Positions 14,536-22,745 of a DNA stretch of 23,949 nt are shown one piece after another (position 1 is the first letter of the stretch; each line of letters begins with the position of its first letter). Under the pieces are notes generated by a model that worked only from the letters and a program-made list of their open reading frames with translations, did not search any database and had not been told where the DNA came from. The translations under genes were made by a program, and so were the position numbers. The stretch is from contig DGEI01000008.1 of assembly GCA_002385885.1 (NCBI GenBank), positions 1 through 23,949 on the forward strand, in the 5' to 3' direction. This DNA comes from Firmicutes bacterium UBA3930 (GTDB taxonomy: Bacteria; Bacillota; Clostridia; Caldicoprobacterales; Caldicoprobacteraceae).

Positions 14536-16452
14536 TTAACCTATATTAATTTTCTTATCGCCTACAGGTATATTTTTAATACCGGAGAGCCAGTCAGGCT
14601 TATCCTGCATGTCCACTTTATCTTCCCATTGATTGAAGTAAATTATTCTTTCCACTGCCATGTAAACAAGAAGAGCCCCCCAGTGATAAAAGGGATCGCT
14701 GGTTTTACCTTTTTCAGCTGCCTCACCTGTTATGGCGTTGTAGTTTTCACCTACAACACCTTTCTCCCTCCAGCATTGGATAAACATATCCAGGCCTTTT
14801 TTCACCAGTTCATCCCAAATATCGGTTCTCTTTATTCTGGCAATGCCCTGTCCGACTATATAATTTGTCGGAGCCCAGATCCTTCCACGCCAATAATCCT
14901 GTTCCGTAAAAGAAGGATCATTTCTGCTGACGTTGGGAATAACATAATCGCCCCAGAATTCCTCTTCGTTCAGCAGGTGTTCATTTAACAATAAATCCAG
15001 CCTTTCCTCATTTACAATCCCGGCAGTTATGGTATAAAAATGCGTTAACGATAAGCATGGATCAAATTCACCCGACCAATGCTTGTTCAGATAACATCCT
15101 GTCTTTTCATCCCATAACTCCGTGTTGATTTTATCCGCCAGGCTCTTTCTCCTTGCTTCCAGCTCTTTTCTCTCTTCTTCCCTGCCAAGCAGCGCCGCCA
15201 TCTTTTCCAGTATCTCACAATCAGCCACCATCAGGGCATTCAGGCCTACATAGGAAAGTTCAAGGCAGTGTTTTTCCTCGTTGAAAACCGCCCTGTCCCA
15301 CATGGGCGAATTATCAAGTCCCGATTCCCACATTGCACCCTGTCTCTTTCCACACTCCAACACGTTCCAGATCTCTTCATCCGGGTCCGACTCCCAGGGT
15401 ATTGACGCAAGCTCCAGAAGCCCGTCTCCGTTGAAATCCCTCTCCCTGAACCTCCACCTGTTCCATTCCAAAAGCCTGTCAAAGCACTCTTCAATGAACC
15501 ATTTATCACCAAACTGAAGATACAGCTTCCAGGCACACATGGAACCAACCTGGGGCTCGGACCTGTCCCGGCTCCATCCCACTGCTGAACCCAGGTTTGG
15601 AATCATGCCTTCCGGAGTGATTTCCTCCAGCATTGAAAACATTGTACAATACGCCAGGTCCTTGTCAATCAATCCGTATTGCATAGCTGCAAAAAATGTG
15701 TCCCATTCAAACAAAACATAGTCTCCGAACCTTCCCCCTCTTTTACACCAGTTCCTGCTGACCGGTGTAACAACCCGTCCATTGACGGAATCGTAGACCA
15801 TATTCCAAAGCAGGGATCTTCTCAGCGCAGCCAGGCCTTCACCCAGTTCGCCTTCAGCGGATATGGTTTCGCTCAGCCACCTGGCCCTGCCTTCTTCGAT
15901 CATTTCGTCGATCTCACGGGCATCTTTGCTGCTGTTGACTGTAAAATAAACAACCCTGTCAGCCTTGCAAATCAGGCTGTGCGCCGTTATAGGATTCCAT
16001 TTTGGGGCTGCTTTCTCCGTTACAGAACGCACGGTAAAGCATTCGTTTCCGTCATTTACAACAATGCTGTCATTATCATGGCCGATCTGAAGTTTGCTTC
16101 CCCAAATCTCAGTAACTTCCGCTGCAGCAAAACAGTTATATCTCTCTTTTACAGGGGTTATCCGGATTACCAGTTCTTTTCCCGATGCAGAAGTTTCAAT
16201 TTTATAAATCCCGCCTGCAAATTTTATGTTAACTTCCGTATAGCTTCCATCAGCTGAATGTTCCCCGAAAGACTCAACATTATCCCACAAACTATTGCCG
16301 CTGCATGCGTTTAAGTGCGGAACAAAAAAGTTAATATTGATCCTCAGCTTCATTGGAAGGTATACATGTGCGGTGACAGATTGTACATCCCACGTATTCC
16401 ATCCCCGGGCAATTTTGTCATATAGCTCCTTTGACCTTTGTGATATATACAC
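14536..16452 (-). CDS. GH63-like glycosidase ((alpha/alpha)6 barrel)
   Basis: The 638-residue cytosolic protein has an N-terminal beta-sandwich (about 1-195) and a C-terminal helical barrel. Motifs shared by clan GH-G enzymes are visible: WDTFFAAMQYG (250-260), MWESGLDNSPMWD (374-386, probable acid Asp380), LTHFYTITAG (469-478), YWRGRIWAPTNYIVGQGI (520-537), and GVVGENYNA (565-573, probable base Glu569). These fit GH63 bacterial members such as YgjK and mannosylglycerate hydrolase better than GH37 trehalase. The true substrate, an alpha-glucoside or alpha-mannosyl glycerate-like compound, is not decided. The start is GTG at 16452 behind GGAGGG. It lies 229 bp downstream of GH31 on the same strand. 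Confidence 0.8.
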   Translation of the reverse strand: MYISQRSKELYDKIARGWNTWDVQSVTAHVYLPMKLRININFFVPHLNACSGNSLWDNVESFGEHSADGSYTEVNIKFAGGIYKIETSASGKELVIRITPVKERYNCFAAAEVTEIWGSKLQIGHDNDSIVVNDGNECFTVRSVTEKAAPKWNPITAHSLICKADRVVYFTVNSSKDAREIDEMIEEGRARWLSETISAEGELGEGLAALRRSLLWNMVYDSVNGRVVTPVSRNWCKRGGRFGDYVLFEWDTFFAAMQYGLIDKDLAYCTMFSMLEEITPEGMIPNLGSAVGWSRDRSEPQVGSMCAWKLYLQFGDKWFIEECFDRLLEWNRWRFRERDFNGDGLLELASIPWESDPDEEIWNVLECGKRQGAMWESGLDNSPMWDRAVFNEEKHCLELSYVGLNALMVADCEILEKMAALLGREEERKELEARRKSLADKINTELWDEKTGCYLNKHWSGEFDPCLSLTHFYTITAGIVNEERLDLLLNEHLLNEEEFWGDYVIPNVSRNDPSFTEQDYWRGRIWAPTNYIVGQGIARIKRTDIWDELVKKGLDMFIQCWREKGVVGENYNAITGEAAEKGKTSDPFYHWGALLVYMAVERIIYFNQWEDKVDMQDKPDWLSGIKNIPVGDKKINIG

Positions 16453-16489
16453 AATTCAACCCTCCTATCAGAGCTTTACATTTTTAGCG

Positions 16490-16540
16490 GATATAACTAT
16501 TCGCCAGGTCCAATGGTTATATATCCCATAGTTATATATT
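16490..16540. repeat. Repeated GTTATATAT elements upstream of the GH63-like gene
   Basis: GTTATATAT occurs twice in direct orientation, at about 16516 and 16531. An imperfect reverse copy (GATATAAC, 16490-16497) faces the first across a GC-richer loop. They lie 40-90 bp ahead of the GH63-like start and could be regulator half-sites or promoter AT boxes. Confidence 0.3.
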
Positions 16541-16680
16541 AGTTCAAATATCAGTACCCAGGTGATCGCAAACCATATATGAAGTTCTGCCTTACTTATA
16601 TGCCGGACCAGGCAGTACCTTCAACGGAATGATCCCGGGCAATGATATGTAAACGCCTTTCAATGCTCCATTCAGTATGC

Positions 16681-18714
16681 TCATGATGACAGTGCTGACA
16701 ACAACTCAGTAGAGCCCTCTCCTTCTGTAACGAACAACGGTATAGTATCCAGCGGAGCTTCAACCTCAATCCTCTGCCCGCCTTCGAATTCCTCTCCCGT
16801 CCAGGCATTTGTCCATCGCATACCGGATGGCAGATAAACTGTCCTGGTCCTTGCATCTGCATATAAAATGGGCGCTACAAGCAGATTCGGGCCAAACATG
16901 TACTGGTCTTCCACATCCCATGCAGCCTTGTCAGACGGAAAATCATAAAAGAGAGGACGAATCACAGGCGTTCCTTTTTCATGGGCTTCCCGCATCAGCT
17001 TAGTAATATACGGTTTCATCCTTTCACGGATATACAGGTATTTTTTGCAGATCTCATATGCCTCCTCACCAAAGCTCCATACCTCATTGTCAGCTCCGGA
17101 AGGACATATCCCGCCGCCTTTCGTACCTAACGGTTCTGAATGAGGCTCCCTGTCGCCATGCAGTCTCATGACAGGACAGAACGTACCGTACTGGAACCAG
17201 CGTACCAGCAGTTCACGGAATTCAGGGTCATCGGGATAACCGCCGTGGAATCCGCCTATGTCAGTAGTCCACCACGGAATACCTGCAATTCCCATGTTCA
17301 GTCCGGCTGCCAGCTGATTTCTCATGCTTTCAAAGGAGGAATGTATGTCTCCCGACCAGACCAGAGCGCCATACCGCTGGGAACCTGCCCATGCACATCT
17401 GAGTAAGTTTATTATGTTCTCCTGTCCCGCACTCTTCATTCCATCAAAAAATGTCCTGGCGTACATAAGCGGGTATATGTTTCCTATCTGTACATTTGGG
17501 CCAAGATGGTACCTGTATAAATCAAAATCGTAATATGTGTATTCCGGTTCAGCCTCATCAAGCCAGAAGATTTTTATACCTTTATCGTAATAGTTCTTTT
17601 TTATCTTGTCCCACACATATTCTCTTGCAGCAGGATTTGTAGCATCAAAGTGAGCTGTATTTCCATGAAAATCCATGGCAATGCGATGTCCTCTTTCGGT
17701 CCGGATTAAGTAGCCCATTTCCACCATCTCTTCGTAATTTTCACTCCTGTGGTCAACCGTTGGCCAAATGGAAACCATGAGTTCAATCCCCATGTCCTTT
17801 AGCTCCTTTATCATGGCATCAGGATCCGGCCAGTATTCAGGATCGAACTTCCATTCACCCTGCATTGTCCAGTGGAAAAAATCAACGACGATTACAGATA
17901 TGGGCAGGCCCCGCCTTTTGTATTCCCGGGCTACATTCAGCAGTTCCTCCTGGGTCTGGTATCTAAGTTTGCACTGCCAAAAACCCATGGCATAATCAGG
18001 CATCATGGGAACGGTTCCTGCAGCTTTCGCATAGGCCTCCTCTATTTCCGCCGGGCTGTCCCCGGCACAGATCCAATAATCAAGCAGCTTGGTAGATACT
18101 GCCTGCCAAACGGTTAAGTTTTTGCCAAAGGTAACACGTCCAATACCGGGATTATTCCATAAAAAGCCGTATCCCAGGCTTGACAGCAAAAAGGGAACAC
18201 TGGCCTGGGAGTTCCGCTGGGCCAGTTCCAGTTCACAGCCCTTTATATTCAAATACGGCTGCTGGTATTGTCCCATACCGTATAATTTCTCTTCCGGGTT
18301 TGATTCAAATCTCATTGTCAGGGAATAATCTCCCCCCAGTATCGGTTTAAACTCCCTTGCGTCTATATTTAACGCCGATGCAAAGCCTTTTGGTTTCTCA
18401 CCCGGAACATGTTTATACTGTTTCCTGTTTCTTACGTATTCCTCAAGTAATAGCTGTCCCTTTTGGTTGAAAAAAGATATCTTACCTGCATTGTTTAATT
18501 CAGCCTTTATTTTCCCGTTTTTGATGCTGGCACCGTAGGGTGTAATGGAAATTTCCGGTTCGCTTTTCCCGGGCGGCAGCAAAGCCCAATCTTCCAGGGG
18601 CATCTCCGCCATTTTAGTAGCCCTGACCCGAAGCGCATTCTCCCCCCACGGCTCAATCCATAATTTCTCAGAATCATAGGTGAAAATCAGCCGATCCTTG
18701 CTTTTTGTAAACAT
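16681..18714 (-). CDS. GH31 alpha-xylosidase/alpha-glucosidase
   Basis: The 677-residue retaining glycosidase lacks a signal peptide and probably acts on imported oligosaccharides. An N-terminal beta-sandwich (about 1-235) precedes a TIM barrel with the nucleophile Asp386 in IFWLDEAEPEY and the acid/base Asp456 in LVWSGDIHSSFE. The GIPWWTTDIGGFHGG loop and the C-terminal beta domains (PLFYDFPSD, NLLVAPIL) are all present. The WLDEAEPE form of the nucleophile motif fits a Firmicutes GH31 subgroup often labelled alpha-xylosidase, but alpha-glucosidase cannot be excluded. I chose ATG 18714 because GGAGGTG lies 4 nt upstream. The frame extends 20 codons further without support. Beside a beta-xylosidase, a role in xylan or xyloglucan side-chain removal is reasonable. 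Confidence 0.9.
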   Translation of the reverse strand: MFTKSKDRLIFTYDSEKLWIEPWGENALRVRATKMAEMPLEDWALLPPGKSEPEISITPYGASIKNGKIKAELNNAGKISFFNQKGQLLLEEYVRNRKQYKHVPGEKPKGFASALNIDAREFKPILGGDYSLTMRFESNPEEKLYGMGQYQQPYLNIKGCELELAQRNSQASVPFLLSSLGYGFLWNNPGIGRVTFGKNLTVWQAVSTKLLDYWICAGDSPAEIEEAYAKAAGTVPMMPDYAMGFWQCKLRYQTQEELLNVAREYKRRGLPISVIVVDFFHWTMQGEWKFDPEYWPDPDAMIKELKDMGIELMVSIWPTVDHRSENYEEMVEMGYLIRTERGHRIAMDFHGNTAHFDATNPAAREYVWDKIKKNYYDKGIKIFWLDEAEPEYTYYDFDLYRYHLGPNVQIGNIYPLMYARTFFDGMKSAGQENIINLLRCAWAGSQRYGALVWSGDIHSSFESMRNQLAAGLNMGIAGIPWWTTDIGGFHGGYPDDPEFRELLVRWFQYGTFCPVMRLHGDREPHSEPLGTKGGGICPSGADNEVWSFGEEAYEICKKYLYIRERMKPYITKLMREAHEKGTPVIRPLFYDFPSDKAAWDVEDQYMFGPNLLVAPILYADARTRTVYLPSGMRWTNAWTGEEFEGGQRIEVEAPLDTIPLFVTEGEGSTELLSALSS

Positions 18715-18774
18715 ACCGCACCTCCAGGTTTTTGTAATATATCGGGTAATCCTAAAAATCACGCATTTTGACAA

Positions 18775-18803
18775 TAGATATTTCTTATCAATTTTTGTTT
18801 CAA
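18775..18803 (-). promoter_or_regulatory. Candidate GH31 promoter
   Basis: On the minus strand TTGAAA (18798-18803) and TATCTA (18775-18780) lie 17 bp apart, about 60 bp upstream of the chosen start. Confidence 0.4.
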
Positions 18804-18834
18804 TATGAATGAATCACTATATGACGCCCTGTAA

Positions 18835-18854
18835 TTGGCATAAAATTATGCCAA
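18835..18854. promoter_or_regulatory. Operator-like palindrome upstream of GH31
   Basis: TTGGCATAA and TTATGCCAA are perfect 9-bp arms separated by AA. It lies about 30 bp upstream of the candidate -35 box, a position suited to an activator, or to a repressor of a more distal promoter. No T run follows, so it is not a terminator. A second copy is not visible elsewhere in the window. Confidence 0.55.
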
Positions 18855-18905
18855 CTGCATCTATTCATCCCCAAAAATCGAATAATCAAATGGATTATAT
18901 TAATA

Positions 18906-19463
18906 TTAATCTGTAAGCCTGGCCCCGCATCGCTTCATAAAACCTAAAATGAAGATCATCAAAGCAATGGATGCCACAAACATACCGATGATATACACGA
19001 AATTTACAAATGGTATAAACACTATAATAAAACTGAGTATAGCTGCAATGCTTAACATCAGGTACTGATGCCAGCGCCTGTCAGCCTCTTCATATATTTC
19101 CTGATCGACATTGCTGCTCATATCCCTAATTCCCATAAACAGATGATATACGATCAATAAATCCAGTATCAGGGAAATAATACCTATTAATATGCCCAGT
19201 GCATTTGCAGAGTCAAAATTCACGTTTATTCCGGAGTCCTGGGCCGGGCTTTCATATATTGAAAAAATGGATAATATGATCATCGGAATATTCAGCCTGG
19301 AAGCTTTTTTGAAATGCTCACTGTTTGAAGCAAGAGCCGCAAAACCAAAAGCAAAGAATATATATCCCACAATATCCGGAAGAATATCAAAACCTTGTAT
19401 CCTGAAATTCAGCATTACAAATAAAAATCCCCAGTATAACTGGGTAAAACCTCTTTGGTTCAT
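18906..19463 (-). CDS. Polytopic membrane protein of unknown function
   Basis: The 185-residue protein has about six hydrophobic segments: near residues 6-22, 30-46, 58-72, 88-112 and two between 135 and 175. A short acidic and polar loop (MSSNVDQEIYEEADRRWHQ) lies before the last pair. There is no signal peptide, catalytic motif or family I recognise. The start at 19463 is preferred because a GGGG run lies about 8 nt upstream. An in-frame ATG seven codons earlier (19484) has no ribosome binding site. It has its own promoter, ends 191 bp before GH31, and lies between the sugar genes and the URO-D-like gene. Confidence 0.8.
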   Translation of the reverse strand: MNQRGFTQLYWGFLFVMLNFRIQGFDILPDIVGYIFFAFGFAALASNSEHFKKASRLNIPMIILSIFSIYESPAQDSGINVNFDSANALGILIGIISLILDLLIVYHLFMGIRDMSSNVDQEIYEEADRRWHQYLMLSIAAILSFIIVFIPFVNFVYIIGMFVASIALMIFILGFMKRCGARLTD

Positions 19464-19521
19464 GAGTTTACCCCGGCCTTTCATATGAAATATTCAGTTC
19501 CTGCCTTACCGCCTGTTTCAC

Positions 19522-19549
19522 ATTTTAGCATAATATGAGTCCCTGTTAA
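19522..19549 (-). promoter_or_regulatory. Extended -10 promoter of the membrane protein gene
   Basis: On the minus strand TTAACA (19544-19549), a 16-bp spacer and TGCTAAAAT form a -35 box and an extended -10 box. This is about 55 bp upstream of the start codon. Confidence 0.5.
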
Positions 19550-19675
19550 TTCGCCATTGAATTGCTATCTTTGCATAATAATTGCTGTTATATTAATGCC
19601 TGTACATTATATTTGCATAAAAAAGGTTTCAATGCTGTTCTTTTCTGCAATTCCAAATTTGCCCTACATGAACCA

Positions 19676-20740
19676 TTATACCACAGTATCAGATTTTAAA
19701 GCCAGCACTTTTCTCCAACCGTATTCGAATGATTCTTCATACAATGCCCGGAGGCTTTCTATGGGGCAATCCCCGTTAATACCGTTGCCGGCAGTAAACA
19801 TAAACCTTCCCTCAGGCCGGCAATAGGTATCTATAATATGCCTTACCTCTCTCCTGACTTCATCTGCAGTACCCCACGGAATAGTCTGCTGTACATCGAA
19901 TCCTGCCCATATACAGATATCTTTTCCATACTTTTGTGCTATCTTCCTCTCATCCATAGTATATTTCTGTATTGGATGTATAACATCAAGGCCCAATTCA
20001 ATAAAACGCGGCAGGAATTCTTCAATATTTCCGCAAGCGTGCAGCCAGAAATGCATGCCCAGGCTGTGAGCCTTACCTATTATCTCCTCGTAGTATGGCC
20101 TGAAAAATTCATCAAAAATTTTGCCGGAGAAAAACGGCCCGTTTTGCGTTCCAAGGTCATCACTAGTGAAGATCCCGTCAGCATTAAGCTCTTTTTTGGC
20201 TCTCTCTATAGCCACAAGATAGAAATCGGTCACTGCACGGAAAAGACGGTGCACGGAATCCGGATCAATATAGTAATCCATTAAGGCATTTGTCATACCT
20301 CTTAACTGCCAGTGCCTTTCAAAAAGGCCGTACCACCAGTGGGCAAGCCTGTACCTGTTATCATCCTCAGGAGCCCGGGGAACAAGAATAGGGCAATACG
20401 GATCAGGAAATGCCTTTAGAATATCATCCAGTTCATTCCAATCCCGGATCGCAACACGCGCATCCAGCCCGGCGTTTTCTTCACCCTCTTCTATCTCCCT
20501 GTTAAGCCATCTGTATTCCGGAAATTCCGTTGGAGCCTTGTACACATCGGGCATCTTTAAACTTATTATTAGTGCGTCCTCGGGATAAGCATTCATTATC
20601 TTCCGTACCTGTTGTTCCCGCTCTCCAAATTCTTCAGGGTGAGTCCAGAATTGGAGCAGAATGGGTATCCGTGAAGCTGTCGACTTCCCTTCAATAACAG
20701 AAATAACCTCTTCCCTGGATAGTGGTTTATAGTTCTTCAT
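19676..20740 (-). CDS. Uroporphyrinogen decarboxylase superfamily protein (probable methyltransferase-like)
   Basis: The 354-residue protein belongs to the URO-D/MtaA-CmuA superfamily barrel. Visible marks are SDDLGTQNGPFFSGKIFDEF (193-212), FRPYYEEIIGKAHSLGM and HACGN (234-238), the His/Cys site that binds zinc in the methyltransferase members. The N-terminal arginine motif of true HemE is not seen and no haem genes are nearby, so haem synthesis is unlikely. Proteins of this group are often found beside carbohydrate-use genes with unknown function. The start has AAGGGGATGA about 5 nt upstream. A TATAAT box and a weak -35 lie in the 137-bp spacer ahead, so it may be transcribed separately. 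Confidence 0.85.
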   Translation of the reverse strand: MKNYKPLSREEVISVIEGKSTASRIPILLQFWTHPEEFGEREQQVRKIMNAYPEDALIISLKMPDVYKAPTEFPEYRWLNREIEEGEENAGLDARVAIRDWNELDDILKAFPDPYCPILVPRAPEDDNRYRLAHWWYGLFERHWQLRGMTNALMDYYIDPDSVHRLFRAVTDFYLVAIERAKKELNADGIFTSDDLGTQNGPFFSGKIFDEFFRPYYEEIIGKAHSLGMHFWLHACGNIEEFLPRFIELGLDVIHPIQKYTMDERKIAQKYGKDICIWAGFDVQQTIPWGTADEVRREVRHIIDTYCRPEGRFMFTAGNGINGDCPIESLRALYEESFEYGWRKVLALKSDTVV

Positions 20741-20877
20741 TCTTCATCCCCTTACAAAGATTTAATGTATTTATAATCATTATACATAATTATTATAAAT
20801 TGAAAATAACATATTCCGGCAAATTAAACAGACACCGTTGTTCGTGAGAAGCCGAAGGTTTTTAAAAGGTCAGGAGG

Positions 20878-21714
20878 CTACATTATGGCTGCCAGCATCT
20901 TTGTTTCATCAATAAGCTCTTTTAGCATGTCTATTCCTTCTCGTGTGTTATCCTTATTTGAAGAAATCAATGTAATAATCCTATTTACCCTCTTTTTGTA
21001 ATCCTTTGGCTTTATTGCAAAACCATCAATCATTGCGACCGCTTTTTTCTCATTAATGCAGTATTCTTCATTTAAAGCAAATATAACTTGATTTAAACAG
21101 GAGATGCTTCTGAAACAATGACCGCATACATAGTAAATATCATCATTATCAATATTGTCCTCAGCATGCATCAGGGAAAAGGAGGCCTCAAACATAAAAT
21201 ATTGGACTATTGCATCTTTGAGGGCCTGAGGATACGGCCTGGTCCTGGACTTCAGTTCTGAAATCCTGCCCTTTGGATCTAGCAATATTTTGCAAAGCGC
21301 GATTTCACCCATATACATTACATTCAGATATGCATGGGGATGACCGGTTTGATAATGGGCGGATACTTTCCCCGCCAAACAATCATCAATAACCTTCGAT
21401 ACCCTTTTTATATCACGCAATATAAAATCCACATGATGCCCCTGAATAACGAGCCAACCTCCCGCATTTACCCAGGGGCCCCATCCGCCTATTTCAGTAA
21501 TCAGGTTTTCTCTATGCTGATCATCCAGTTTTGCAGCAACCTTGCTCAGTTTCCTGACATCAAATCCTTCTGATTCGTCATAATATATTCCAATATCGAT
21601 ATCGGACTTTTTATGGTGGGTACCTCTGGCCCTTGAACCACCCAGAACTACACCTGTAATACCCGGGAAACCGTCCAAATCTTTGCATACTTGGTTCAGA
21701 ATACTCTCTGCCAT
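20878..21714 (-). CDS. Pol-beta-type nucleotidyltransferase (aminoglycoside adenylyltransferase-like)
   Basis: The 278-residue protein opens with the nucleotidyltransferase signature GGSRARGTHHKKSDIDIGIY (25-44). Metal-binding acids are Asp38 and Asp40, and a third is Asp96 in HHVDFILRD. A helical C-terminal domain (about 155-278) follows. The fold is that of ANT-type antibiotic nucleotidyltransferases and related uncharacterised housekeeping enzymes. The substrate is not evident, and resistance should not be assumed. It lies 70 bp behind the methyltransferase gene on the same strand and is probably cotranscribed. GGAGG lies 12 nt upstream of the start, a rather long spacing. Confidence 0.85.
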   Translation of the reverse strand: MAESILNQVCKDLDGFPGITGVVLGGSRARGTHHKKSDIDIGIYYDESEGFDVRKLSKVAAKLDDQHRENLITEIGGWGPWVNAGGWLVIQGHHVDFILRDIKRVSKVIDDCLAGKVSAHYQTGHPHAYLNVMYMGEIALCKILLDPKGRISELKSRTRPYPQALKDAIVQYFMFEASFSLMHAEDNIDNDDIYYVCGHCFRSISCLNQVIFALNEEYCINEKKAVAMIDGFAIKPKDYKKRVNRIITLISSNKDNTREGIDMLKELIDETKMLAAIM

Positions 21715-21784
21715 TCCTGTATTTTACCTCCGTCTTTATCCCATAATTTCAAGCTTTCCGGCATGCGCATTCCCAAATATTACA

Positions 21785-22540
21785 TTACTTCTTTACTGCC
21801 CTTGTTGCAAAAAAAGTCGGAATGTTGAATTCATGAAGCCTGCCTGTACCGTTTGTGTCCTGATATATATCTGTAAGTATAAACCCGGCTTTTAACTGGC
21901 CTCCTATTTGTTCTTCAACGGTATGCGAGAACTGGATTCCCCAATTATTCTTTACTGACTCTTCGTACAGCTGTTTATCTTTCAATGGATTAAACGGCAG
22001 CTTACGCACCACCATTTTTTCTTCATCATCAAAAGCAAAACTGATGCCGTTATCCAATCCGGCCAGTAGAATTCCTCCTTTTTTCAATACCCTGTAACAC
22101 TCTTTCCAGACGTGAAAGACATCCTCTATATAGCAGTTAGAGACCGGATGAAAGATAAGATCAAAAGTTTCATCCTCAAAAGGCAAAGGCTCTGTCATAT
22201 CTGCTTTAACCAGTTTTATCTCATAGTTTTCCCTTTCCGCAACCTCTTTTTCTCTCTGCAATTGTTTCTCTGAATAATCCAGCACCGTGCACTTTGCACC
22301 CAATGCTGCAAATATAGGCATTTGCTGACCGCCGCCGGAAGCCAGGCCCAGTATCTCGGCGCCTTTCATCTCACAAAACCAGTCTTTTGGTACGGGTTTT
22401 ACAGGAGTTAACAGCACAAACCAATCACCGTTTTTTGCTTTTTCAAAAGTTTCATGGCTTATAGGCTGTCCCCATTCCCAGCCTTCTTCCACCCATTTGT
22501 CGATAACCTTGGAGTTAATATCAGTATACTTTTTCTCCAT
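21785..22540 (-). CDS. Class I SAM-dependent methyltransferase
   Basis: The 251-residue Rossmann-fold enzyme has motif I ILGLASGGGQQM (63-74), an acidic end of strand 2 (VLDYS, Asp88), ADMTE (113-117) and a post-motif FDLIFHPVSN (126-135). The layout matches the Methyltransf_11/25 groups. An N-terminal extension (1-58, rich in Trp and Lys) is shared with Clostridia and Bacillus members annotated only as methyltransferases. The target molecule is not clear. A strong AAGGAGAAA ribosome binding site precedes ATG 22540. It follows the MerR gene and its terminator, so it is expected to have its own promoter. Confidence 0.9.
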   Translation of the reverse strand: MEKKYTDINSKVIDKWVEEGWEWGQPISHETFEKAKNGDWFVLLTPVKPVPKDWFCEMKGAEILGLASGGGQQMPIFAALGAKCTVLDYSEKQLQREKEVAERENYEIKLVKADMTEPLPFEDETFDLIFHPVSNCYIEDVFHVWKECYRVLKKGGILLAGLDNGISFAFDDEEKMVVRKLPFNPLKDKQLYEESVKNNWGIQFSHTVEEQIGGQLKAGFILTDIYQDTNGTGRLHEFNIPTFFATRAVKK

Positions 22541-22580
22541 ATGAATTTCTCCTTATCAATAAAATATACCGGAAAAATGC

Positions 22581-22659
22581 CAAAATGGTATGAATAATTA
22601 ATATGACGGGATTTCGTGTATAATGTAAGAGTACATCCTGAGTATATTATACCATTTTG
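22581..22659. repeat. Widely spaced 11-bp inverted repeat upstream of the methyltransferase gene
   Basis: CAAAATGGTAT (22581-22591) and ATACCATTTTG (22649-22659) are exact reverse complements 57 bp apart. On the minus strand the distal copy overlaps a GGTATAAT box, so it could mark promoter-linked regulator sites or a long leader stem. A plus-strand TATAAT also occurs between them (22619-22624). Confidence 0.5.
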
Positions 22660-22695
22660 TCCATTCTAACATATTATTTGTCTAAAACAAACAAT

Positions 22696-22722
22696 AAAAA
22701 AAGGGTACCGCTTACGATACCC
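22696..22722 (-). terminator. Terminator of the MerR gene
   Basis: On the minus strand GGGTATCG pairs with CGGTACCC (one G-U pair) around a TAAG loop, followed by seven T. It lies 24 bp past the MerR stop codon. Confidence 0.88.
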
Positions 22723-22745
22723 CTGAATCAGCAGATAAATATAAC

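Noticed and set aside
15679..16257. Plus-strand 192-codon frame opposite the GH63-like gene
   Set aside because: It is antisense to a well-supported glycosidase gene, with no ribosome binding site or recognisable domain.
16596..16862. Minus-strand 88-codon frame overlapping the end of GH31
   Set aside because: It overlaps the 3' part of the GH31 gene in another frame, and its composition looks like a frame-shifted shadow.
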